A stretch of DNA of 14,803 nt from an uncultured Veillonella sp. (GTDB lineage: Bacteria > Bacillota > Negativicutes > Veillonellales > Veillonellaceae), in assembly GCA_902477915.1 (NCBI GenBank), contig CABSJA010000045.1:1-14803 (forward strand), read 5' to 3'. Below, piece after piece: positions 7,039 to 14,286 of the stretch (its first letter is position 1; the number at the start of each line of letters is the position of its first letter). A program made the position numbers and the translations under genes. The notes beneath the pieces were generated by a model. It worked only from the letters and a program-made list of their open reading frames with translations, had not been told where the DNA came from and did no database searches.

Positions 7039-7527
7039 CTAAATTTTTTCACCACGGCTCATTGCTGTAATGCCAGTTTTGGCAATTTCAAGGACACCAT
7101 AGGTTTCCATAATTTGAATGAAACCGCGCAATTTTTCTACGCTACCAATTACTTCAATAATCATGGAAGTAGGAGAAATATCGAGCACATTACCACGATA
7201 TACGTCGGCAATTTGTACAATTTGAGATCGTGTTGCAGCCGTTGCTTTTACCTTAATAAGCATCAATTCACGACATACTACATCATGGTCTTCAAAAACT
7301 TTAACCTTTACAACATCAATGAGCTTGTAAATTTGTTTTTGAATTTGATCCAAAATGCGATCATCCGCCTCAACGGTGAGGGTAATACGCGCATAGCCTG
7401 GTGTATTAGTAATACCAGATGTCATTTTTGTAACATTAAAGCCACGACGGTTAAAGAGTGCCAATATACGTGCACCAATGCCTGCTGTATTTTTTGCAAT
7501 CACTAAGACTTGATGTTCTCTCGCCAT
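7039..7527 (-). CDS. ilvN: Acetolactate synthase small (regulatory) subunit
   Basis: 162 aa, the typical length of the long-form small subunit. It activates the catalytic subunit and normally confers valine feedback inhibition. The N-terminal ACT domain (about 5-78) begins QVLVIAKNTAGIGARILALF and contains NRRGFNVTKMTSG and GYARITLTVE; the C-terminal domain includes RELMLIKVKA and VIEVIGSVEKLRGFIQIM. Its ATG shares one base with the ilvB stop (TAATG), strongly indicating translational coupling and near-stoichiometric production with IlvB. The symbol ilvH would be equally suitable. Confidence 0.96.
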   Translation of the reverse strand: MAREHQVLVIAKNTAGIGARILALFNRRGFNVTKMTSGITNTPGYARITLTVEADDRILDQIQKQIYKLIDVVKVKVFEDHDVVCRELMLIKVKATAATRSQIVQIADVYRGNVLDISPTSMIIEVIGSVEKLRGFIQIMETYGVLEIAKTGITAMSRGEKI

Positions 7528-9236
7528 TATAGCACCCCTTTCTTGCCCATCATCCCGCTTACGGTACCGCCCGCCGGAATCATTGGCAATACATTATCTT
7601 CTCTTGCTACACGGCAATCCAAGATGATACTTTCATCAGATGTAATGAAAGATTTAAATTCTTTATTGAAATCATCTACATTATCGATACGAGCAGCTTT
7701 CAAATCAAAGGCATCTGCCAATTTTAAGAAATCTGGACTCGTTTCCAAATCAACATAGGAATAACGGCGATCATTAAAGATTTGTTGCCATTGACGAACC
7801 ATGCCAAGATAACCATTATTGATGATAACAATTTTGATTGGCAAATTATATTGACGAACCATCATTAGTTCTTCAAAGGTCATTTGGAAGCCACCATCAC
7901 CAACAACGAGGATGACTTGTTTATTGGGAGCCCCCACTTGAGCCCCAATAGCAGCTGGCAAACCATAGCCCATTGTACCTGCACCACCAGATGTAACGAT
8001 GGTATGCGGTTTTTTATGAGTTAAGAATTGAGCCGCCCACATTTGATGTTGACCTACGTCAGTTACGATAACTGCATCCTCTTTGGCAATCTTATTAAGT
8101 TCAGACAAGACGTATTGTGGATGTAATACGCCATCTTTAGATTCAGGAATTACCATAGGGTATTCCGCTTGCCATTCGCGAATTTGAGCAATCCACGGTT
8201 CATGAGTTGTAGGCTCTACCAGTGTATTCAATTCGGTTAAGACACGCTTTAAATCACCTACGATTGGTACGTTAATAGTGACGTTCTTATCAATTTCTGC
8301 TGGGTCGATATCGATATGAATGATTTTAGCTTTTTTACAGAAGAAATCAGGATGGCCTGTAATGCGGTCGTGGAAACGAATACCTGCAGCAATAACAAGG
8401 TCAGCTTCTTCCGTACTATTATTAGCCGCTACAGAGCCATGCATCCCTACCATACCAAGAGCTAACTCATGATTACCTGGGAAGCCACCAAGGCCAACTA
8501 AGGTATTTGTTACAGGGATTTGAGCTTTTTCTGCCAATTCCTTTAACTCATCCATAGCACCAGATTTCAATACACCAGCACCGGCAATAATAAGAGGGCG
8601 CTTTGCATTTTTAATGAGAGTAGCCGCTTTTTTAATTTGCCCTTGGTGACCTTTATAGGTTGGATCATATCCTTCAAGGTGAATCGGAACTTCATATAAT
8701 TTATTGTATTCCGCCATGGATATTTTTTCTGTTTGAATATCCTTTGGAATATCAATGAGAACAGGACCAGGACGGCCTGTACCAGCAATAAAATACGCTT
8801 CTTTAATGATGCGAGGTAAGTCGCGAATATCTTGAACTAGGTAGTTATGTTTTGTAATTGGCATTGTAATACCTTGAATATCCGCTTCTTGGAAGGAGTC
8901 TTTGCCAATAAATGCACGACCAACCTGACCAGTAATGGCTACCATAGGTACTGAATCCATATACGCAGTCATAATACCTGTTACAAGGTTTGTTGCACCA
9001 GGACCAGAGGTAGCAAGACATACACCAACTTTACCGGATACGCGTGCATAACCATCTGCTGCATGTGCTGCACCTTGTTCATGACGAACAAAATAATGTT
9101 TAATTTCAGGGAAGCTATAAATTTCATCATAAATTGGAATTACCGCGCCACCTGGATAGCCGAACATATCGGTTACACCAAGGCGATGCAATGTTTCAAG
9201 GACAATGCGTGCCCCATTGATTGTTTCTGCGCTCAT
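7527..9236 (-). CDS. ilvB: Acetolactate (acetohydroxyacid) synthase large catalytic subunit
   Basis: 569 aa, full length. It is a ThDP/FAD/Mg enzyme condensing pyruvate with pyruvate (valine, leucine) or 2-oxobutyrate (isoleucine). The N-terminal PYR domain carries the activating Glu53 (RHEQGAAHAADGYAR); the central FAD domain includes AGAGVLKSG and GIRFHDRITGHPDF; the C-terminal ThDP domain has the GDG...NN motif (Gly446-Asp447-Gly448 to Asn473-Asn474) and the conserved Trp483 (RQWQQ). Gly106 (GQVGRAF) occupies the position that is Pro in plant and many bacterial enzymes, a known herbicide-contact site. The ATG follows GAAAGGG. It lies 18 bases after ilvA and overlaps ilvN by one base. Confidence 0.98.
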   Translation of the reverse strand: MSAETINGARIVLETLHRLGVTDMFGYPGGAVIPIYDEIYSFPEIKHYFVRHEQGAAHAADGYARVSGKVGVCLATSGPGATNLVTGIMTAYMDSVPMVAITGQVGRAFIGKDSFQEADIQGITMPITKHNYLVQDIRDLPRIIKEAYFIAGTGRPGPVLIDIPKDIQTEKISMAEYNKLYEVPIHLEGYDPTYKGHQGQIKKAATLIKNAKRPLIIAGAGVLKSGAMDELKELAEKAQIPVTNTLVGLGGFPGNHELALGMVGMHGSVAANNSTEEADLVIAAGIRFHDRITGHPDFFCKKAKIIHIDIDPAEIDKNVTINVPIVGDLKRVLTELNTLVEPTTHEPWIAQIREWQAEYPMVIPESKDGVLHPQYVLSELNKIAKEDAVIVTDVGQHQMWAAQFLTHKKPHTIVTSGGAGTMGYGLPAAIGAQVGAPNKQVILVVGDGGFQMTFEELMMVRQYNLPIKIVIINNGYLGMVRQWQQIFNDRRYSYVDLETSPDFLKLADAFDLKAARIDNVDDFNKEFKSFITSDESIILDCRVAREDNVLPMIPAGGTVSGMMGKKGVL

Positions 9237-9254
9237 AGGAACCCTTTCAACCAG

Positions 9255-10478
9255 CTATTCAGATAAAATCTCGCTGGAATTTAATCGTTTAATAATGTAA
9301 CCATTATTTTTGAAAGTATCAATAATGTGTTGGATGTGTTCTTCACCATTTGTTTCTACAGTAACTTGCAATTCCACTTCGTGGAAGCGGTCAAGGTTTT
9401 TAAACTGATTGTGATCAAGTTTAATAACGTTTGCATCCGCATCGGCAAGCATTTGAGATACCGCAACCAATTGACCTGGTTTATCAGGAAGGTTAACGGA
9501 GAACGTAAAGATACGGCCACGCAATACGAGACCTTTATTGATCATAGAGGAAATAGTAAGTACGTCGATATTACCACCACTGACAATAGCTACCACTTTT
9601 TTGTCTTTGCAGTCTAATTTTTTTAGACCTGCTAGTGGTAAAATGCCAGAGTTTTCTGCAACTAGCTTATGTTTTTCTACAAGCAATAAGAATGCTTCCA
9701 TCAATTCATAGTCTGAAACAGTAACAATTTCATCTACGTATTTTTTGATATATTCTAATGTAGTTTCGCCGATTTGACGCACAGCAGTACCATCTGCAAT
9801 GGTAGCCACTTCATTGAGTGGTACAGGATGATCAGCTTTTAATGCAGCGATGGCACTAGCAGCACCTTCCGGTTCTACACCAATAATCTTGATGCTAGGA
9901 TTTTTTAATTTGGCAGCAGCTGCGATACCAGAAACAATACCACCACCACCTACAGGAACTAACAATACATCCGCATCAGGTAATTCCTCAAGAACCTCTA
10001 ACGCAATTGTACCTTGCCCTTCAATTACATCTTCATCATCGAAAGGATGAACAAACACATAACCGTGTTCTTGTTGGAGCTCCATCGCCTTTTGGTAAGC
10101 TTCATCATAAATCTCACCAGATAATACGACTTCAGCACCATACTGTTTCGTCGCATTCACCTTGATAAGAGGCGTATGCTTTGGCATGACGATTGTAGCT
10201 TTAATGCCTAAACGTTTTGCCGCAAGAGCCACACCTTGCGCATGGTTGCCAGCAGACGCGGCGATAACGCCGCGCGCCTTTTCTTCTTCTGTTAATTTTG
10301 CAATTTTATTATAGGCACCACGAACCTTAAAGGAACCTGTTATTTGCAAGTTTTCTGGCTTGATATATACATCATTGCCACTTTCATCGGAGAACACATC
10401 ACTGTGAAGTAATTTTGTTTTCACCGTGATTGTGCTTAATCGCTCACGAGCCTCCATAAAATCATACAACTTATGCAT
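9255..10478 (-). CDS. ilvA: Threonine ammonia-lyase (threonine deaminase) with C-terminal ACT domain
   Basis: 407 aa, matching the single-ACT, roughly 400-residue group rather than the ~510-residue E. coli IlvA with two ACT-like units. It converts L-threonine to 2-oxobutyrate and ammonia, the committed step to isoleucine. Fold-type II PLP enzyme: Lys51 in GSFKVRGA is the Schiff-base lysine, the phosphate loop is PVGGGG (175-180), and SGGN at 300-303 contacts the pyridine ring. The ACT domain spans about 325-400 (FSVNLPDKPGQLVAVSQML). The ATG is preceded by GAGGAGAT; the gap to ilvD is 41 bases. Relatives include catabolic TdcB-like enzymes, but the ilvDBN neighbours indicate a biosynthetic role. 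Confidence 0.95.
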   Translation of the reverse strand: MHKLYDFMEARERLSTITVKTKLLHSDVFSDESGNDVYIKPENLQITGSFKVRGAYNKIAKLTEEEKARGVIAASAGNHAQGVALAAKRLGIKATIVMPKHTPLIKVNATKQYGAEVVLSGEIYDEAYQKAMELQQEHGYVFVHPFDDEDVIEGQGTIALEVLEELPDADVLLVPVGGGGIVSGIAAAAKLKNPSIKIIGVEPEGAASAIAALKADHPVPLNEVATIADGTAVRQIGETTLEYIKKYVDEIVTVSDYELMEAFLLLVEKHKLVAENSGILPLAGLKKLDCKDKKVVAIVSGGNIDVLTISSMINKGLVLRGRIFTFSVNLPDKPGQLVAVSQMLADADANVIKLDHNQFKNLDRFHEVELQVTVETNGEEHIQHIIDTFKNNGYIIKRLNSSEILSE

Positions 10479-10519
10479 GTACTCTATCTCCTCTAGTTAG
10501 TATTAATGAAAATCTACTA

Positions 10520-12190
10520 TTAGTCTTCAAATACTTCGATAGCACCTTGTGCTGCAGAGGATACATGAAGAGCGTATTTTTTAAGATATCCAGTTACATT
10601 GGATTTGAATGGTTTCAATGCTGCTTTACGACGAGCGATTTCTTCATCAGATACAGCCAATTCCAATTTACCGTTTGGAATATCGATGTTGATAATGTCA
10701 CCATCTTCAACAACGGCGATTGTGCCACCAGCCGCAGCTTCTGGAGATACGTGACCAATGGATGCACCACGTGTAGCACCAGAGAAACGACCGTCAGTCA
10801 ACAATGCTACGTCTTTATCAAGACCCATACCTGCGATCATGGATGTTGGTGTCAACATTTCGCGCATGCCAGGACCACCTTTAGGACCTTCGTAACGGAT
10901 AACTACCACATCGCCTTTTACGATTTTACCGCCTGTAATAGCTTCAACAGCTTCTTCTTCGCTGTTGAATACCTTTGCTGGACCAGAGTGAACAAGCATA
11001 TCTTCATCTACGGCACCTGCTTTTACAACGGAACCGTCTACAGCAAGGTTACCTTTAAGAACGGCAATACCACCTGTTTCATGAACAGGATTATTCCAAG
11101 GATGAATAACGTCTTCATCAGTTACATGAGCAGCCTCTGCAATTTCACCTTGTGTTTTAAGAGCTACAGTTTTGCAAGCTGTATGCAAACGACCATTTTT
11201 GGCTAAACGTTTCAACACAGCAGATACGCCACCGGCAGCATACAAGTCTTCGATGAAGTATTTACCAGATGGAGAAAGTTTAGACAATTGAGGTGTGTTT
11301 TGTGCAATGCGATCGAAGTCGTCCAAGGACAATGGTACGCCTGCTTCGTGAGCGATAGCTGGCAAATGAAGTGCTGTATTAGAGGAACCACCCAAAGCCA
11401 TATCTAGAGCTACTGCATTTTCAAAGGCTTCGCGTGTCATAATGTCTTTAGGACGAAGGTTTGCTTTCAATACCTCTACTGCTTGCATACCTGCTAATTT
11501 AGCAAGACGTAAACGTTCAGAGTATACTGCTGGAATTGTACCATTACCAGGAAGGCCCATACCAAGAGCTTCTGTTAAGCAGTTCATTGTATTAGCTGTA
11601 TACATACCAGAGCAAGAACCACATGTAGGACATGCTGTATTTTCGATTTCAGATAACTCAGCATCACCCATTTCACCAGTTTGATGTTTACCTACTGCTT
11701 CGAATACATCAGACAAACCGATTTTTTTGCCATTATGTACGCCTGCAAGCATAGCACCACCAGACACGAATACGGATGGAATGTTTAGACGAGCTGCAGC
11801 TATCAACATACCAGGTACTACTTTATCGCAGTTTGGAATGAATACCATAGCATCAAATGGTGTTGCCATAGCTGTTGCTTCGATGGAATCAGCGATGATA
11901 TTACGAGTTACCAAGGAGTATTTCATACCGATGTGGTTCATCGCCAAGCCGTCACAAATACCAATTGTATTGAACTCGATTGGCACACCACCTGCGTTGC
12001 GAATGCCGTCTTTTACGGCTTGTACAATATTTTTCAAGCCCACGTGACCAGGGATAATTTCGTTGAAAGAGTTCGCAATACCAATGACTGGTCTGCCCAT
12101 TTCTTCATCAACAAAACCAAGAGCTTTTAGCAAAGATCTGTGTGGTGCACGTGCTACGCCTGTTTTTAAATTGTCACTTCTACAACTCAT
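10520..12190 (-). CDS. ilvD: Dihydroxy-acid dehydratase
   Basis: 556 aa from the ATG at 12188-12190 (MSCRSDNLKTGVARAPHRSL), which has GAGGAGA seven bases upstream; the frame continues 16 codons further to 12238 but that extension lacks a Shine-Dalgarno and lies in the leader RNA. The enzyme dehydrates 2,3-dihydroxy acids to 2-oxo acids using an Fe-S cluster. Motifs: SFNEIIPGHVGL (41-52), IPNCDKVVPGM with Cys121, CPTCGSCSGMYTANTMNC with Cys187, Cys190 and Cys193, and the C-terminal GRFSGATRGASIGHVSPEAA. The first motif has Gly-His where plant-type [2Fe-2S] enzymes have Cys, so it resembles the E. coli-type oxygen-sensitive enzyme, fitting an anaerobe (inference). First structural gene of the ilv operon, directly after the attenuator. 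Confidence 0.97.
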   Translation of the reverse strand: MSCRSDNLKTGVARAPHRSLLKALGFVDEEMGRPVIGIANSFNEIIPGHVGLKNIVQAVKDGIRNAGGVPIEFNTIGICDGLAMNHIGMKYSLVTRNIIADSIEATAMATPFDAMVFIPNCDKVVPGMLIAAARLNIPSVFVSGGAMLAGVHNGKKIGLSDVFEAVGKHQTGEMGDAELSEIENTACPTCGSCSGMYTANTMNCLTEALGMGLPGNGTIPAVYSERLRLAKLAGMQAVEVLKANLRPKDIMTREAFENAVALDMALGGSSNTALHLPAIAHEAGVPLSLDDFDRIAQNTPQLSKLSPSGKYFIEDLYAAGGVSAVLKRLAKNGRLHTACKTVALKTQGEIAEAAHVTDEDVIHPWNNPVHETGGIAVLKGNLAVDGSVVKAGAVDEDMLVHSGPAKVFNSEEEAVEAITGGKIVKGDVVVIRYEGPKGGPGMREMLTPTSMIAGMGLDKDVALLTDGRFSGATRGASIGHVSPEAAAGGTIAVVEDGDIINIDIPNGKLELAVSDEEIARRKAALKPFKSNVTGYLKKYALHVSSAAQGAIEVFED

Positions 12191-12209
12191 GTTAATCTCC
12201 TCACTTTTC

Positions 12210-12238
12210 TTGAAAGTATCCACTTGGATGCCTTTCAA
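12210..12238 (-). promoter_or_regulatory. Hairpin in the ilvD 5' UTR after the attenuator
   Basis: Stem TTGAAAG/CTTTCAA (12232-12238 with 12210-12216) continues across a small internal loop with ATCC/GGAT (12226-12229 with 12218-12221), closing an AAGT loop. There is no T-run after it, so it is not a terminator. It lies between the attenuator T-run and the ilvD Shine-Dalgarno and could stabilise the mRNA or affect initiation. Confidence 0.5.
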
Positions 12239-12244
12239 CTGAAT

Positions 12245-12273
12245 AAAAAAAGACGATTCATATGAATCGTCTT
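12245..12273 (-). terminator. Attenuator terminator of the ilvDABN operon
   Basis: A perfect 10-bp stem AAGACGATTC/GAATCGTCTT (12264-12273 with 12250-12259) with loop ATAT runs into seven consecutive T on the minus strand. It sits 110 bases after the leader ORF stop and only 54 bases before the ilvD start. No convincing promoter fits between it and ilvD, so ilvD expression should depend on reading through it. Confidence 0.9.
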
Positions 12274-12425
12274 AAAAGTTTACAAATGATATTCCTTTTG
12301 TTTACAGAATTCCTATATACATAAACGACCTATGTATCCCTTGGAATAAATACACATAAGAAACAAACCGTATAGTCAATTCTTATTGATTGTATATTAA
12401 ACCATTCGTGGAACTTCTAAGACAA
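12267..12425 (-). promoter_or_regulatory. Predicted antiterminator pairing of the ilv attenuator
   Basis: RNA segment TTGTCTTAGAAGTT (12412-12425, leader codons 30-35) is complementary over 14 positions to AACTTTTAAGACGA (12267-12280), with 12 Watson-Crick and two G-U pairs. The second segment contains the first seven bases of the terminator stem, so both helices cannot form together. A local hairpin (12310-12346: ATACATA/TATGTAT with an outer TTCC/GGAA) lies in the loop and would bring the arms closer. Short rival pairings inside the leader ORF, AAGACA (12457-12462) with TGTCTT (12419-12424) and AACTT (12435-12439) with AAGTT (12412-12416), could sequester the antiterminator once the ribosome has passed. 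Seen by eye; energies not calculated. Confidence 0.7.
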
Positions 12426-12514
12426 AAACCTGTTAAGTTGTTGTTCATAATTCGAATGTCTTTAATAATCACGACGAGCGCGATAATCAACAAGCTAATG
12501 ACTAAACCCAACAT
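12383..12514 (-). CDS. Branched-chain-rich leader peptide of the ilv operon
   Basis: 43 aa. ATG at 12512-12514 has an excellent Shine-Dalgarno (AGGAGG, about six bases upstream). The peptide begins MLGLVISLLIIALVVIIKDI; 15 of the first 22 residues are Leu, Val or Ile, much like enteric ilv leader peptides (the E. coli ilvGMEDA leader also holds a VIS.VV..VVVII-like stretch). The block uses codons such as CTC, GTC and ATC beside TTG, TTA and ATT. The remaining 21 residues (IMNNNLTGFCLRSSTNGLIYNQ region) encode the antiterminator arm. Position before ilvD with an intrinsic terminator in between argues for a regulatory leader ORF. Alternative: a small single-pass membrane protein, since the hydrophobic run could also be a membrane helix. 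Confidence 0.75.
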   Translation of the reverse strand: MLGLVISLLIIALVVIIKDIRIMNNNLTGFCLRSSTNGLIYNQ

Positions 12515-12548
12515 GTTTCCTCCTAAAGTAATCTGTAATCATAAAATA

Positions 12549-12601
12549 ATAATAACACTTTATATAATGTCGTGCAATAAATATTCTATAGATTTATTAT
12601 A
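12549..12601 (-). promoter_or_regulatory. Probable promoter region of the ilv leader
   Basis: This very AT-rich segment upstream of the leader ORF has several -10-like elements on the minus strand: TATAAT at 12596-12601 without a good -35, and TATTAT at 12549-12554 placed 17 bases after TTGCAC (12572-12577). I cannot choose between them. The rest of the gap to 12715 holds nothing else that I recognise. Confidence 0.35.
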
Positions 12602-12714
12602 TAAATTATTAAAGTTTACCATATATAAAAACTATAGCAATAACAATAATACACTGCCTATCTAATACACATAGAAAATAAAACGATAACAAACTACTAA
12701 ACAGGTAGCGCAAA

Positions 12715-12746
12715 CAAAAAATCCCCCACTACTGTGAGAGATTTTT
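12715..12746 (-). terminator. Intrinsic terminator of the DASS transporter gene
   Basis: A 13-bp stem (12717-12729 with 12734-12746, including two G-U pairs on the RNA) with a 4-base loop: AAAAATCTCTCAC pairs with GTGGGGGATTTTT, followed by further T on the minus strand. It begins six bases after the stop codon and insulates the ilv leader from the transporter. Confidence 0.9.
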
Positions 12747-12751
12747 GAATA

Positions 12752-14155
12752 TTATAGAATACCGAATAGCCACATGCCAAGGGTACCGCCCCAGAAGTGA
12801 ATTAAGAAGCTAACCACAGAAATAGCAAGGCCTACACGCCACCATGTTCCTTGTGGTACATAGCCTGCACCGAAGAAGATTGGCGTTACACCAGAACTAT
12901 AATGTGTTAATGTACAGCCAGGGCTGTTCATCAAACCAAAGAGCAAGATGGTAAACGGAATTGGTGCGCCCATTGCTACCAAGATAGCTGCAAAGGCGGA
13001 GAATAACGCTGTAATACGAGCTGTACCACTGGCAAAGAAATATTGAGAGTATACAAAGGTTGCAGAGATAATGAAGGATGCCCAGAACCAATCAATACCT
13101 ACAAGATGTTGACTTACAAAATCAGCAAATACTGCAACAACACCGAGCTTGCCAAGTAAACCAGCCATACCAACGAGGGTACCCATCCAGATTAGAATAT
13201 CCCAACCTGTGCGTTCACCTAGAATATCTTCCCAAGTAAGGGATCCTGTAACTACACAAGCAAGTACGCCCATCATAGCAACTACAGTAGGATGTAACTT
13301 CGTCCAAATCGCTGTAGCCCAAAGTAAGATACAAAGTATAAAGATAATAGCCACAGAAATTTCAGCCTTCGTAATCGGCCCAAGCGCATCTAACTCCTTT
13401 TGAGCCATTTCAGCGGCTTGTGGAGTTTCTTTAATTTCAGGTGGATAGATTTTATAGATAAACCAAGGCATCAAAATCATACATAGTACACCAGGAATCA
13501 CACCTGCTTGGAACCATTCCCACCAAGAAATATCATAGCCAAATAATTTGGCCCCCAATGATGTAATCAATAAGTTACCACTACAAGCAGTCAAGAAGAT
13601 TGTTACGGTTATGGTATTAATTGTGTGGGCTGTAGTCATCAAGTACGCCCCTATGCGACGTGCTGTACTACCATTCGGTTCAGAGTCAAAAGCTAAGGAA
13701 ATATTTTGTACGATTGGGAAAATAATACCGCCCCCACGCGCCGTATTAGATGGTGTGGCAGGAGAAATAATAAGATCTGTACAAGCCAATGCGTAGGCTA
13801 GCTTTAAGGAGCTAGTGCCAAACGCACGAATCAAGGTATACGCGATACGCTTACCAAGGCCAGAGTTAATAATTCCTCTAGAAAAGAATACGGCTGCCAC
13901 GATAAGCCACACATTGGCCTCTGCATAGCCACCTAAGGCTTGCACCATAGTAATAGAATTTGTTGCTACCGCCGCAACAATACCAAAGAGTGCCATAATG
14001 CCTGTTGGCCAAGGTCTTAAAATAAAGCCCACAATAGTAGCCGTGAAGATAGCTAATAAATGCCAACCTTCAGGCTTAATTGCCTCCGTATGAGGCAAGA
14101 ACCAGATTACAAGTCCTACCAGTACCGTCAGTGCGGCCCGTGTAAAGGTATTCAT
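12752..14155 (-). CDS. DASS family (SLC13/CitT-type) dicarboxylate or citrate transporter
   Basis: 467 aa, the usual length, with about 11-12 hydrophobic segments throughout; inner membrane protein. The family moves di- and tricarboxylates by Na+ symport or by exchange (CitT: citrate/succinate; TtdT: tartrate/succinate). Seen here: the SNT-type substrate motif in SPATPSNTARGGGIIFPIV (131-149), WLIVAAVFFSRGI near residue 83, and the C-terminal counterpart THYSSGVTPIFFGAGYV (417-433) followed by WWRVG. The exact substrate cannot be read from sequence; in a lactate/succinate-metabolising anaerobe a C4-dicarboxylate or citrate is likely. The ATG is preceded by GGGAGG. It is monocistronic, bounded by terminators, with a hexanucleotide repeat immediately upstream. 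Confidence 0.9.
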   Translation of the reverse strand: MNTFTRAALTVLVGLVIWFLPHTEAIKPEGWHLLAIFTATIVGFILRPWPTGIMALFGIVAAVATNSITMVQALGGYAEANVWLIVAAVFFSRGIINSGLGKRIAYTLIRAFGTSSLKLAYALACTDLIISPATPSNTARGGGIIFPIVQNISLAFDSEPNGSTARRIGAYLMTTAHTINTITVTIFLTACSGNLLITSLGAKLFGYDISWWEWFQAGVIPGVLCMILMPWFIYKIYPPEIKETPQAAEMAQKELDALGPITKAEISVAIIFILCILLWATAIWTKLHPTVVAMMGVLACVVTGSLTWEDILGERTGWDILIWMGTLVGMAGLLGKLGVVAVFADFVSQHLVGIDWFWASFIISATFVYSQYFFASGTARITALFSAFAAILVAMGAPIPFTILLFGLMNSPGCTLTHYSSGVTPIFFGAGYVPQGTWWRVGLAISVVSFLIHFWGGTLGMWLFGIL

Positions 14156-14184
14156 AGAACCTCCCTATCAAACTACACATATCA

Positions 14185-14238
14185 ACAGTTACAGTTACAG
14201 TTACAGTTACAGTTACAGTTACAGTTACAGTTACAGTT
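14185..14238. repeat. Hexanucleotide tandem repeat (ACAGTT)9
   Basis: Nine perfect, uninterrupted copies of ACAGTT on the plus strand (AACTGT on the sense strand of the transporter), 54 bp in total. It lies between the cupin gene's terminator and the DASS transporter start, ending 29 bases before that start codon. It is non-coding on the sense strand. The unit is not self-complementary. Perfect short tandem repeats of this size are prone to slippage, so copy number probably varies between cells or strains. Confidence 0.97.
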
Positions 14239-14239
14239 G

Positions 14240-14245
14240 ATTATA
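14240..14245 (-). promoter_or_regulatory. Possible -10 element abutting the hexamer repeat
   Basis: TATAAT on the minus strand directly precedes the repeat tract. If it is used, transcription would start inside the repeat, making the repeat part of the 5' UTR of the transporter. No good -35 is present (the upstream 17-base position falls in the cupin terminator), so this is tentative. Confidence 0.3.
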
Positions 14246-14283
14246 AAAAACTATATGGCGGTCATCACACATAACCGCCATAT
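14245..14283 (-). terminator. Intrinsic terminator of the cupin gene
   Basis: A perfect 10-bp stem ATATGGCGGT/ACCGCCATAT (14253-14262 with 14274-14283) with an 11-base loop is followed on the minus strand by AGTTTTTTAT. It starts four bases past the stop codon. Confidence 0.92.
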
Positions 14284-14286
14284 GAA

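Noticed and set aside
10547..11206. 219-codon plus-strand ORF opposite ilvD
   Set aside because: It is antisense to conserved IlvD coding sequence, has low-complexity Cys/Phe/Thr-rich translation typical of shadow frames, and no RBS or family resemblance.
12191..12238. Longer ilvD start at 12238 (16 extra codons)
   Set aside because: The extension has no Shine-Dalgarno, lies in the 5' UTR hairpin, and adds residues not typical of IlvD; the ATG at 12190 has GAGGAGA at the right distance.
12256..12284. Internal promoter TTGTAA-17-TATGAA for ilvD inside the terminator
   Set aside because: Both hexamers match only 4/6, and they overlap the palindrome and antiterminator arm, so the match is easily explained by the RNA structure. 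It remains the simplest rival to attenuation and would be tested by start-site mapping.
12390..12665. 91-codon plus-strand ORF across the ilv leader
   Set aside because: It is antisense to the leader ORF and AT-rich upstream region, rich in Ile, Lys and Asn as expected from composition, with no RBS seen.
12191..12751. T-box riboswitch upstream of ilvD
   Set aside because: I looked on the minus strand for the conserved AGGGTGGNACCGCG box before the terminator. The nearest thing, AAGGGATACATAGG in the mid-leader hairpin, does not match it, and the leader ORF explains the region better.
14185..14238. CRISPR array
   Set aside because: The units are 6 bp with no spacers; it is a simple tandem repeat.
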